Origin: Gammaproteobacteria bacterium
GTDB taxonomy: Bacteria; Pseudomonadota; Gammaproteobacteria; Pseudomonadales; Azotimanducaceae
Assembly: GCA_026707735.1 (NCBI GenBank)
Contig: JAPOWH010000027.1
Location: 62,001 to 126,000, forward strand
DNA length: 64,000 nucleotides
Direction: 5' to 3'
Shown here: piece after piece, positions 54,083-61,932 of the stretch
How positions within the stretch are numbered: the first letter of the stretch is position 1
Layout: each line of letters opens with the position of its first letter
Notes under the pieces: generated by a model
Told to the model about the DNA's origin: nothing
The model's database searches: none
Seen by the model: the letters and a program-made list of their open reading frames with translations, nothing else
Position numbers and translations under genes: made by a program

Positions 54083-55606
54083 TTAACTTGGAAACGCAAA
54101 TTGTGACTTCTCTCGCACTCCACCCGAGGGCCAGCGTTGAGTGATTGTCTTTCGATGAGTGTAGAACCTGACTGCATCAGGTCCATACGCATAGTGGTCG
54201 CCGAAAAGTGAACGTTTCCATCCCCCAAAGCTATGTATCGAAGCGGGAACAGGTAGCGGCACGTTGACGCCAACCATGCCTACCTGAATATGTTCGGCAA
54301 AGTATCGCGCAGCTTCGCCGTCGCGCGTAAATATGCAGGTGCCATTGCCGTATTCGTGGTCGTTGACCAATTGCATGGCGTGCTCTTGCGACTTGGCTCT
54401 TACAACGCAAAGAACCGGACCAAAGATTTCCTCCTGATAAATGCGCATGTGCGGTTCAACCTCATCAAACAGGCAGGGACCCAGGAAGAAACCATTCTCT
54501 AAGCCGTTGACCACTAAGCCTCTTCCGTCTACAACAAGATTGGCACCCTCTTGAACTCCAAGGTCTATGTACCTGCGCACTCGCTCTCGGTGTTTCTCCG
54601 AGACTAGAGGACCCATGTCATTCGAGGTGTTTGTACCATCTCCGATATTCATCCCATTCAAAGCATCTTTCAACTTGCTCACGCATGCATCGGCTGTTTC
54701 CTGTCCCACACAGGCGACGACTGAAATAGACATGCATCGTTCACCACAGGAACCGTAGGCTGCACCAATCAACGCGCTTACAGCTTGATCGACATCTGCA
54801 TCGGGCATGACCACGGCATGATTCTTCGCTCCCCCAAGCGCTTGAACTCGCTTGCCGTTGCTGGTGCCTTTGTTGTAGACGTATTCGGCGACAGTAGTTG
54901 AGCCGACGAAACTCACACCCATTACGCGCGAATCTTCCAGTAGTGCATCCACGGCCTCCTTGTCGCCGTTTACGATGTTGAACACACCGTCGGGTAATCC
55001 TGCTTCTGTTAGTAGGTGTGCGCAATACAACGGCGCACTAGGATCCTGTTCCGAGGGTTTGAGGACAAAAGTATTGCCACAAGCTAACGCGATCGGGTAC
55101 ATCCACATTGGCACCATAGCTGGAAAATTGAATGGAGTAATTCCTGCGACGACGCCTAACGGCTGCAGTTGCGACCAAGCATCAATACCAGGTCCCACAT
55201 GGGGTGAGTGTTCTCCTTTAAGCAATTCCGGGATTCCACAGGCGTATTCGACGACCTCAATGCCCCGTATGAGCTCTCCTTTTGCGTCATCCAAAGTCTT
55301 ACCATGCTCGTTGGTAATAAGTGCGACGATCTCATCTTCATGGGTTTCGAGTAACTCCTTGAAGCGAAAAAGCACCCTGGCGCGCTTGAGCGGCTCGGTG
55401 TTGCCCCACATTGGAAACGCATTGGAGGCGGCCGTGACCGCATCCTTCACAAGATCTCGGCTTGCGCACGCAACGTTTCTAGAAACTTCTCCCGTTGCTG
55501 GATTGGTGACGGCAAGCACACGTGTTGAGTCTGGCACTTCGGCACCGTCTACGTAGTGACCTACGGTCTCTAACGGTCTAATTTCTGTTGCAGCTGTTGC
55601 TGGCAT
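54083..55606 (-). CDS. mmsA: CoA-acylating methylmalonate-semialdehyde dehydrogenase
   Basis: 507 residues, ALDH superfamily. Catalytic Cys291 lies in [16 protein letters not shown], a motif specific to MMSDH/IolA, and the [20 protein letters not shown] and [13 protein letters not shown] segments agree. The enzyme converts methylmalonate or malonate semialdehyde to propionyl- or acetyl-CoA with NAD, in valine, beta-alanine or inositol breakdown. ATG 55606. No mmsB or inositol genes lie beside it. Confidence 0.94.
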   Translation of the reverse strand: MPATAATEIRPLETVGHYVDGAEVPDSTRVLAVTNPATGEVSRNVACASRDLVKDAVTAASNAFPMWGNTEPLKRARVLFRFKELLETHEDEIVALITNEHGKTLDDAKGELIRGIEVVEYACGIPELLKGEHSPHVGPGIDAWSQLQPLGVVAGITPFNFPAMVPMWMYPIALACGNTFVLKPSEQDPSAPLYCAHLLTEAGLPDGVFNIVNGDKEAVDALLEDSRVMGVSFVGSTTVAEYVYNKGTSNGKRVQALGGAKNHAVVMPDADVDQAVSALIGAAYGSCGERCMSISVVACVGQETADACVSKLKDALNGMNIGDGTNTSNDMGPLVSEKHRERVRRYIDLGVQEGANLVVDGRGLVVNGLENGFFLGPCLFDEVEPHMRIYQEEIFGPVLCVVRAKSQEHAMQLVNDHEYGNGTCIFTRDGEAARYFAEHIQVGMVGVNVPLPVPASIHSFGGWKRSLFGDHYAYGPDAVRFYTHRKTITQRWPSGGVREKSQFAFPS

Positions 55607-56015
55607 TTTCTATACCCACCCATGCGGCGCAAAACGATTTCTGACTATTGGAAACTGGAGCGGCTTGTGCCTATTGCTAGCAGTTGCGACCCCGACGTTC
55701 ACGCAGATTCTGACTGAGAAATTATATTTTGCCTACCGATCCTCAACGTATTACGCCTCGACGATGTGTGGCGATTGCCTCAGGAAGGGATTTAGGTACT
55801 TTGGGATGGATTGAAATTCCCTTTGATTTCAATGAGATAATTGATATCCACTTTGTGGTTGTTTGCGACGAAGGCACATTTTCAAATTCGGCAGTGAACG
55901 ACGTTCAGCCAGTTTTCTATGCCAAGTCAACCTTATCTGAAATCAAGCCAAATTATTTGTCCACAATCTGAACACAAACGCCGTAGGAAGATCGCGAGGA
56001 TTTTCGGTTTGTTCG
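55607..56015. other. 409-base region without a supported gene
   Basis: It lies upstream of mmsA and downstream of the small membrane-protein gene. A TATAAT-like hexamer on the minus strand (within 55715-55735) might be the -10 of an mmsA promoter but lacks a fitting -35. A plus-strand frame from TTG 55729 to 55971 (80 codons) shows no motif or ribosome binding site and was not called. Confidence 0.4.
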
Positions 56016-56339
56016 CTACCAAGGATGGGTTACTGAGGGAGGAACTCTGTACAGCCAGCCTGTCGGTCGCGTAGCAGGCTTGCCAGTAGGTCTAGGTTGT
56101 GGCAGATCATCGGGCGGATTGACGCTCCTCGAGAAAACCTGCCAAGTATGAAGAATTGCAAAAGCGACCGCGGTCGCAGCATTTACTACTGCAAACACTC
56201 TGTCAAATGGAGTCGACTGCCATGCCACAATCAGGAACATACACACGCCGAACCACGGAAGTACGTGACTGAGAATTTTGGGAACGTGTTTACCTAGTTG
56301 CATGACCGTCCGCTGTAGAGAACCTAGCTTTCCCACCAA
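56016..56339 (-). CDS. Small hypothetical membrane protein
   Basis: 107 residues. Two hydrophobic helices are apparent: ILSHVLPWFGVCMFLIVAW (about 22-40) and VFAVVNAATAVAFAILHTW (about 49-67), followed by a Pro/Arg-rich soluble tail (PPDDLPQPRPTGKPATRPTG). I do not recognise the family. Support comes from the clear hydrophobic pattern and the positively charged tail; it might be a spurious frame, since no ribosome binding site stands out. Divergent from an LLM gene by 308 bases. Confidence 0.45.
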   Translation of the reverse strand: MVGKLGSLQRTVMQLGKHVPKILSHVLPWFGVCMFLIVAWQSTPFDRVFAVVNAATAVAFAILHTWQVFSRSVNPPDDLPQPRPTGKPATRPTGWLYRVPPSVTHPW

Positions 56340-56647
56340 TTCGCGACTCTAGAGTCTGCGTCGACCATGATTGAGTCTAGCAGATTATTGTCTAGCGTCG
56401 CCACTCTACACCCCTTACTTTCGCTCTATCGGATTTCCGAATAAGAATGATGAGTCTCTGACCACCCGGTCGCGCGGATGCATGGTTCCTCATAGGTAAA
56501 TTGCTCTTGATAGAGATAATTCCAAAGTGAACTGGTGACCCTCGATGTGCGGGGTACCTTGCACCCAGACAACGTGTCAATTGTTAAACACTCCCTGGTT
56601 AGTACCATATTGCGCTCGAGGAGCCCGAGCTATAGGATAGAAGTTAC
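56340..56647. other. 308-base divergent intergenic region
   Basis: It lies between the small membrane-protein gene (minus) and an LLM gene (plus). An AGGATAG purine stretch just before the ATG at 56648 can serve as ribosome binding site. No convincing promoter, repeat or RNA gene was seen. Confidence 0.4.
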
Positions 56648-57652
56648 ATGAAAGTTGATGGTGGAATCGGTACGGACCTCGCAACGGCAGGCGCCCAAGC
56701 TCGCGCACTGGAGGAACAGGGTTACAGCGGCGTCCAAACCGCAGAGACCGGGCATGATCCATTCTTGCCATTGGGTGTAGCAGCCCTTCAAACAAGTAGG
56801 GTCGATCTTGTAACTGGCATAGCCGTTGCATTCGCTCGGACTCCGATGGTGCTAGCACATACCGCTCACGACCTGAACTATGCCTCCAAAGGTCGGTTTG
56901 TGTTGGGATTGGGGTCACAGATTCGTGCCCACATCACCAAGAGATTCAGCATGCCGTGGTCACATCCGGCTGCACGCATGCGTGAGTTCATTTTGGCACT
57001 GCGTGCAATTTGGGCAACGTGGTATGACCGCGAACCGTTGTCGTTTACCGGTAAGTTCTACACGCATACTCTCATGACGCCCTTTTTCTCGCCCACAAAC
57101 TTGGAGTACGGGCCGCCACGCGTTTTTCTGGCGGCCGTTGGTCCTCTAATGACCGAGGTGGCGGGCGAGGTCGCCGACGGCATGATTGTGCATCCGTTTA
57201 CCACAGAAAAGTACCTGCGCGACGTCTCGCTGCCAGCACTAGAACGCGGATGGGCGAAGTCCGGCAAACGCCGAGAGGACTTTGAGATCAGCTACCCGGT
57301 CTTTGTAGTAACGGGACGAGATGAAAAGGAACTGTATCAAGCCAAAGCTGCTACTAAGCAACAACTTGCTTTCTACGGGTCCACTCCAGCATACAAACCC
57401 GTACTTGACAGCATTGGAGCGGGCGAACTTCAACCTGAATTGAATGCGATGTCCAAGCAAGGTCGGTGGGGCGAAATGGGCGCCCTGTTTTCGGACGATG
57501 TAATGGAAGCCTTTGCAATCGTTGCGGAACCGCAAAATATTGCAAATCAGATCAAGTCTAGATTCGGCGACGTCGTCGATCGTACCTCAGCTGCTTATGG
57601 CAAACTGTCCACTGATGACCGCGCTCGAATCGTCGAAGAATTGACAGCTTAG
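56648..57652 (+). CDS. LLM-class F420-dependent oxidoreductase (TIGR03617-like)
   Basis: 334 residues. The N terminus MKVDGGIGTDLATAGAQARA and the segments TAETGHDPFLPLGVAA, GTGIAVAFARTPMVLAHT-like context (TGIAVAFARTPMVLAHTAHD) and FVLGLGSQIRAHITKRFSM match the actinobacterial-type MSMEG_2256 subgroup predicted to use F420. Function unknown. ATG 56648. It converges on the TauD-like gene with a 33-base gap. Such genes are uncommon in Gammaproteobacteria. Confidence 0.86.
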   Translation: MKVDGGIGTDLATAGAQARALEEQGYSGVQTAETGHDPFLPLGVAALQTSRVDLVTGIAVAFARTPMVLAHTAHDLNYASKGRFVLGLGSQIRAHITKRFSMPWSHPAARMREFILALRAIWATWYDREPLSFTGKFYTHTLMTPFFSPTNLEYGPPRVFLAAVGPLMTEVAGEVADGMIVHPFTTEKYLRDVSLPALERGWAKSGKRREDFEISYPVFVVTGRDEKELYQAKAATKQQLAFYGSTPAYKPVLDSIGAGELQPELNAMSKQGRWGEMGALFSDDVMEAFAIVAEPQNIANQIKSRFGDVVDRTSAAYGKLSTDDRARIVEELTA

Positions 57653-57685
57653 CAATGTGAGCTTGATAGGATCGCGCTGCCGCGT

Positions 57686-58513
57686 CTATTTCGATGGGCG
57701 CGAGTCGCAAAGTACAGCGACACGGTGCATCTCACGAACCTCGTATCCGTAATCCGGTACGGCACAGTGCTGCACGCAGCGATTGTCCCACATCGCTAGC
57801 GTCCCAGGTTCGTAGCGAATGCGTGCCTGATAGCGCTCGCGAGTGCAATGGTCATAAAGAAAATTCAGAATGGCGTTGCTTTCATTAGCGGGAAGTTGCG
57901 GGATTCTGCGTGTAAAGCCTCGATTGACATACAGAGCTTTTCTACCCGTTTCTGGGTGGCTGATAACAATGGGATGAGTCGAAGGACGACGAATGAGATC
58001 GATGTCGAAACCTCGCCCGTCGTGTTGCGCATCCAGAGGTTCCAGGAACTGCTTCATGTTCTCTGAAAGGTCTTCGTAGGCCTTGTACTGCGATGCATAG
58101 ATCGTGTCTCCACCCACATCGGGAATGCGTCTTGCATGCAGCATAGAAATCTTTGGAGGGATTTCCTTCCAACTGACGTCGGAATGCCAACCTTCTGCAC
58201 TTCCTCGTCGTTTCGGACCGGAACTGATATTCAGTATGTCATCGAAGCCTTTTACTGTGGGCGAATAGCCGTGGACATCGAGTTCCCCCCAACGCATACC
58301 GAATTCGCGCAACTGGTCGTCATTCAAATGTTCATTCCCGTGCAGCGCGATAGCACAGTACTCCAATAGCAACGAGCGCACAACCTCGAATCCTTCGTCA
58401 TCTAAGGTCGCTATGTCGATGCCTCTAATCTCGGCTCCCATTGCGCCACTCAGTGGTCGAACCTCTATGTCTAGGTCTTCGACGATTGTGTTGTGTTCTG
58501 CGACATGTGCCAT
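57686..58513 (-). CDS. TauD/TfdA-family 2-oxoglutarate dioxygenase
   Basis: 275 residues. The facial triad is His110-x-Asp112 (GWHSDVSW) and His249 (VQHCAV), with Arg263 (MHRVAV) positioned for 2-oxoglutarate. Related enzymes hydroxylate taurine, 2,4-D, alkylsulfates or other small acids; substrate unknown. ATG 58513 has a strong GGGGGA ribosome binding site. It is divergent from the cus operon by 313 bases. Third Fe(II)/2OG-type oxygenase in the window. Confidence 0.9.
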   Translation of the reverse strand: MAHVAEHNTIVEDLDIEVRPLSGAMGAEIRGIDIATLDDEGFEVVRSLLLEYCAIALHGNEHLNDDQLREFGMRWGELDVHGYSPTVKGFDDILNISSGPKRRGSAEGWHSDVSWKEIPPKISMLHARRIPDVGGDTIYASQYKAYEDLSENMKQFLEPLDAQHDGRGFDIDLIRRPSTHPIVISHPETGRKALYVNRGFTRRIPQLPANESNAILNFLYDHCTRERYQARIRYEPGTLAMWDNRCVQHCAVPDYGYEVREMHRVAVLCDSRPSK

Positions 58514-58826
58514 TGGAATCCCCCTTAACTTATGGATACAATTGATTGTCTAGGCACTTTGGAGCTACCCAAGACTCGACGTGCTACCCGTCCCTCGTGG
58601 CTCTCTTTCCTTTATGATAACGAATCAGTGGTTGCATTGAGATTCCTCACTGATACACCGCTTACTCGTTCAGAAACGACGGCGCTTGAGTGAAGATCTG
58701 CGGTTTTGCACGGTATCGCTTGCCGTTTTGCTCATTGTGCATTTTTGTCCTCCAAACACTCACTTGTCAGTGCTATAGTAGAGTCAACTATCACATGTTT
58801 ATATACCTCGTACCGGCAATCGATAC
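58514..58826. other. 313-base divergent region upstream of cusC
   Basis: It separates the TauD-like gene (minus) and cusC (plus) and should contain the metal-responsive promoter of the cus operon. Near 58766-58800 there is TTGTCA followed by ATAGT-N7-ACTAT, a small dyad, but no -10 at the right spacing. Neither a CueR-type dyad nor a CusR box could be identified with confidence. No regulator gene is adjacent. Confidence 0.35.
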
Positions 58827-60083
58827 ATGTATGCAAGAATAGCCATTGCCGTAATCTGTACCGCGGTCGCAGGCGGTTCAGTTTTCGCACAAGAGTCGCC
58901 TCTATCGCTCGAGGAAGCTCAGCGAATTGCGTTGTCCACAGAACCTAAAGTCCAAGCATTGAATGCCGAAGCAGCGGCATTGATAAATTTGTCAGTGGCA
59001 GATCGGAAACTACCTGATGTCCAAGTCAGGACTGGATTAATGAATTTTCCCCTCGAACATGGAGGCTTTCGTTCCGAAGGCATGACGCATCTCTCGGTTG
59101 GATTGCGACAAAGTGTACCTCCGCGTGGCCGGAGGACAGCGTTGGCTAACGAAAAGACTGGCCTCGCCACGCAAAAGCGGGAACTAGCCAATAGCCGTGC
59201 CCGCGACGTGACCCTGCAAGTCCGCAATGCATGGTTAGAGTCGTATTTTGGGGACCACGCGGTAGAACTCGTCTCGGAGTCGCGAAGCCTTTTTGTCGAA
59301 TTGGTACGGGTTGCTCGATCGCTCTATTCCGTGGGCACTCGCAACCAGAACGACGTGCTTCAAGCGGAGCTTGAACTCTCGAAGTTGGATGATCGACTAC
59401 TGCAAGTCAAACAGAGTCGACGCGAATCCTACGCCGCGCTTGGCCGATTGCTGGATCAACCCGTGACAGTGGCCGTGCTAGACGAACTCCCCGATTGGTC
59501 AACCGTGCCGCCACTTGCCGATCTTCAGGACCGTTTAATACAACATCCGATAATTTCCGCTTCGAACGCCCAACTAGAGGCGGACAATGCTCGGTACGAC
59601 ATTGAGAAAAGTGCATTCAACCCACTCTGGACATTTGATTTGGCATATAGCTATAGAGACGGTCAATTGCCCAACGACACTCCAAGGTCTGACTTCGTTA
59701 GTGCAACAGTCTCATTCAACGTACCCATATGGGGTCGCGAACGTGAGGTTCGGCGAATGTCAGCTGCCTCTGCGCAGAAGGAATCTACTGCTTTGAATCG
59801 CTCTCTGTTGCTGCGGGAATTGCGGTATGAACTGGTCGTTGCGCACTCTCGATGGGAAACGTTGTCAAACCGAAAAGAGTTGTACGAGCAAAACATGATC
59901 CGCCAATCCGACGACCATGCACAAGCAACGCTCGCTGCGTACAGAAACAAATTGGTCGGAATGACCGATGTAGTGCGCAGTTATATAGAACAGATTGACA
60001 CCCAGATTGCGCACCTGCGACTAAGAGTGGACAGGCTGAAGACATGGGCGCAGATTGATTCGCTTGTTGAGATAGGAAAATGA
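58827..60083 (+). CDS. cusC: TolC-family outer-membrane channel of the Cus-type efflux system
   Basis: 418 residues. Signal peptide (MYARIAIAVICTAVAGGSVFA, cleavage before QE), then two TolC repeats of long helices (SLEEAQRIALSTEPKVQALN begins the first; NAQLEADNARYDIEKSAFNP the second). There is no lipobox Cys, unlike E. coli CusC. It forms the outer-membrane exit duct for CusBA. The stop overlaps cusB by 4 bases (ATGA). ATG 58827. Confidence 0.9.
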   Translation: MYARIAIAVICTAVAGGSVFAQESPLSLEEAQRIALSTEPKVQALNAEAAALINLSVADRKLPDVQVRTGLMNFPLEHGGFRSEGMTHLSVGLRQSVPPRGRRTALANEKTGLATQKRELANSRARDVTLQVRNAWLESYFGDHAVELVSESRSLFVELVRVARSLYSVGTRNQNDVLQAELELSKLDDRLLQVKQSRRESYAALGRLLDQPVTVAVLDELPDWSTVPPLADLQDRLIQHPIISASNAQLEADNARYDIEKSAFNPLWTFDLAYSYRDGQLPNDTPRSDFVSATVSFNVPIWGREREVRRMSAASAQKESTALNRSLLLRELRYELVVAHSRWETLSNRKELYEQNMIRQSDDHAQATLAAYRNKLVGMTDVVRSYIEQIDTQIAHLRLRVDRLKTWAQIDSLVEIGK

Positions 60084-61777
60084 AACGCATTCTCTTGCCC
60101 GCTGCTTTCGTACTTATCGGCGGGGGTATTGGATTCTCCCTTGCTTTGTTGTTCTTCACAGGATCTGGAAGTGAATCCAACGAAGGTTCTGGAGAACCCG
60201 AGATTCTCTACTGGGTTGCGCCCATGGATCCCAACTATCGCAGAGACAAGCCTGGGAAATCACCCATGGGCATGGATCTTGTGCCAGTTTATGCAGGCGG
60301 CGAACCTACCGAAGAAGATGTGGTGCTCATCGAACCACACGTAGTGCAGAACCTTGGTGTACGCACGGAACCTGTCATTGAAACACCCCTCGATCGTCGC
60401 ATCCGAACCGTCGGGTATGTAGAGTATGACGAGAACGCATTGCACCATATCCACACACGTGTCGACGGATGGATAGAAAAACTCAGTGTAAAAGCTGAAG
60501 GTGACCCCATCGTCGCCAACCAGGTCCTCTTCGAACTCTATTCGCCAACGCTCGTCAACGCACAAGAGGAATACCTGATGGCCAAGGCCGGAGGCCAAGA
60601 CGACATGATCGACGCATCCACCGAACGACTCAAAGCCCTGGGGTTGGTTGACGACCAAATAGATGAACTCGCTAGTCGAGGAGCAGCAAGTCAATATGTG
60701 CCCGTTCGGGCCAAGTCGGATGGTGTAGTGGACATGTTGGGCATATCAGAGGGTGTGGCTGTAACCCCCGATACCCACGTCATGTCCATAGCAGAATTGG
60801 ACAAGGTTTGGGTGGTGGCCGAAGTCTTGGAGAGACAGGCTGGATATGTCAAAGTTGGGCAACGCGTGCAATTCGAACTCGACTCTGCTCCCGGCAAAAT
60901 CTTCAATGGCCAAGTCGACTACATCTACCCGGAATTGGATCCAGACACTCGCAGTTTGAAGGTGCGAATTACTTTTGAACCCAATGAAGTTGTGGTCCGA
61001 CCAAACATGTTCGCTCATGTGACAATCCTTGTGGAAGGTACGGAATCTGTGCTGCATGTGCCCCACTCGTCGGTGATTAGGGGTGGATTAACTGATCGAG
61101 TGGTACTCGACATTGGAGATGGAAAGTTTCGTTCTGCTCCTGTTGTCTTAGGTATGGAAGCAGACGGTCGAGTGCAAATTGTCGAAGGACTGAAAGCTGG
61201 GGACCGAGTTGTCACCTCAGGACAATTCATGATTGACTCGGAATCCAACATTGAGACGGCATTGGAGCGTTTCGAAGAGGAACGGGCACAACGGCAGGCA
61301 CCAAAGCGAGCTACGGTAGAAGCTGTAGTCCGCGGCAAGCTCCCAGAAAAATCACAAATTCGCGTGAAGCATGGCAAGGTACCAGAATTTAATTGGAGAA
61401 TGACCATGACAATGAATTTGCCGGTCGCCGATGTCGAAATGCTCGACGACGTCGAGATTGACGAGGAAGTCGATCTGGTCATAGAAAAGCGTGATTCAGG
61501 TTACCTAATCGTAGATATTCAGTCCAAAGAGGCACCGACTCCCGTCACAGTAAAGGGAGTCGTTCGCAGCACTGACAATGACGAAGCGAAGTTGAAGGTC
61601 AAGCACGATCCAGTTCCTGAGTTTGGATGGGGCTCTATGACGATGGATCTAGAAGTGGCTGACGTAGATTTGCTTGATGGACTTTCGTCCGACCAGAACA
61701 TCGAGATGGACATTGAAAAGCGAGGACCTGGTGTTTTTGTCATCGTGGACATCCGTCCGGCAACCGAGGAGGAGTAA
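60080..61777 (+). CDS. cusB: CusB-like RND periplasmic adaptor with heavy-metal-binding and tandem CusF-like domains
   Basis: 565 residues. N-terminal membrane anchor (PAAFVLIGGGIGFSLALLFF), a heavy-metal-binding domain (YWVAPMDP ... KSPMGMDLVPVY, about 44-71), the lipoyl/hairpin/beta-barrel adaptor core (about 80-400), then two CusF-like domains. The second (about 488-562) keeps the E. coli CusF spacing His509-x7-Trp517-x2-Met520-x-Met522; the first (about 411-485) has His431, Trp439 and Met441/443/445 with one extra residue. It hands Cu(I)/Ag(I) to CusA. ATG 60080 overlaps cusC by 4 bases. Confidence 0.93.
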   Translation: MKRILLPAAFVLIGGGIGFSLALLFFTGSGSESNEGSGEPEILYWVAPMDPNYRRDKPGKSPMGMDLVPVYAGGEPTEEDVVLIEPHVVQNLGVRTEPVIETPLDRRIRTVGYVEYDENALHHIHTRVDGWIEKLSVKAEGDPIVANQVLFELYSPTLVNAQEEYLMAKAGGQDDMIDASTERLKALGLVDDQIDELASRGAASQYVPVRAKSDGVVDMLGISEGVAVTPDTHVMSIAELDKVWVVAEVLERQAGYVKVGQRVQFELDSAPGKIFNGQVDYIYPELDPDTRSLKVRITFEPNEVVVRPNMFAHVTILVEGTESVLHVPHSSVIRGGLTDRVVLDIGDGKFRSAPVVLGMEADGRVQIVEGLKAGDRVVTSGQFMIDSESNIETALERFEEERAQRQAPKRATVEAVVRGKLPEKSQIRVKHGKVPEFNWRMTMTMNLPVADVEMLDDVEIDEEVDLVIEKRDSGYLIVDIQSKEAPTPVTVKGVVRSTDNDEAKLKVKHDPVPEFGWGSMTMDLEVADVDLLDGLSSDQNIEMDIEKRGPGVFVIVDIRPATEEE

Positions 61778-61787
61778 CCGTTGGAGT

Positions 61788-61827
61788 CTTCGAACGGGCG
61801 ACCAAAAATGCACGGATTCGTCCGAAG
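61788..61827 (+). promoter_or_regulatory. Possible leader hairpin before cusA
   Basis: CTTCGAACG (61788-61796) can pair with CGTCCGAAG (61819-61827) with one mismatch, across a 22-base loop. The right arm overlaps the purine stretch that would be the ribosome binding site of the micro-ORF at 61836, so folding could control its translation. It is inferred from the sequence only. Confidence 0.25.
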
Positions 61828-61835
61828 GTGACACC

Positions 61836-61883
61836 ATGAATCAGCCTGCAATAAAAACCTGTCCGTGCTTGCCTCGTCTGTAA
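61836..61883 (+). CDS. Possible 15-residue CPC-motif leader peptide between cusB and cusA
   Basis: ATG at 61836 to TAA at 61883 encodes MNQPAIKTCPCLPRL. GAAGGTG lies 6-12 bases upstream as a possible ribosome binding site. The 155-base gap in an otherwise tightly packed metal-efflux operon and the CPC metal-binding motif make a copper-responsive leader peptide conceivable, by analogy with Cys-containing upstream peptides known to control copper genes in other Proteobacteria. A frame this short can also arise by chance. Confidence 0.25.
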   Translation: MNQPAIKTCPCLPRL

Positions 61884-61932
61884 CGTTGATTCTTGACCTC
61901 TCTTACTGCCTAACGAGCCGGAGTAACTAGAC

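Noticed and set aside
54960-55556. 198-codon frame opposite mmsA
   Set aside because: It is contained in a well-supported dehydrogenase gene and has no recognisable features.
55729-55971. 80-codon plus-strand frame between mmsA and a membrane-protein gene
   Set aside because: TTG start, no ribosome binding site, no motif; it could be real but cannot be supported.
58740-58826. CueR- or CusR-type operator before cusC
   Set aside because: A small ATAGT/ACTAT dyad exists but neither consensus nor a matching promoter spacing was found.
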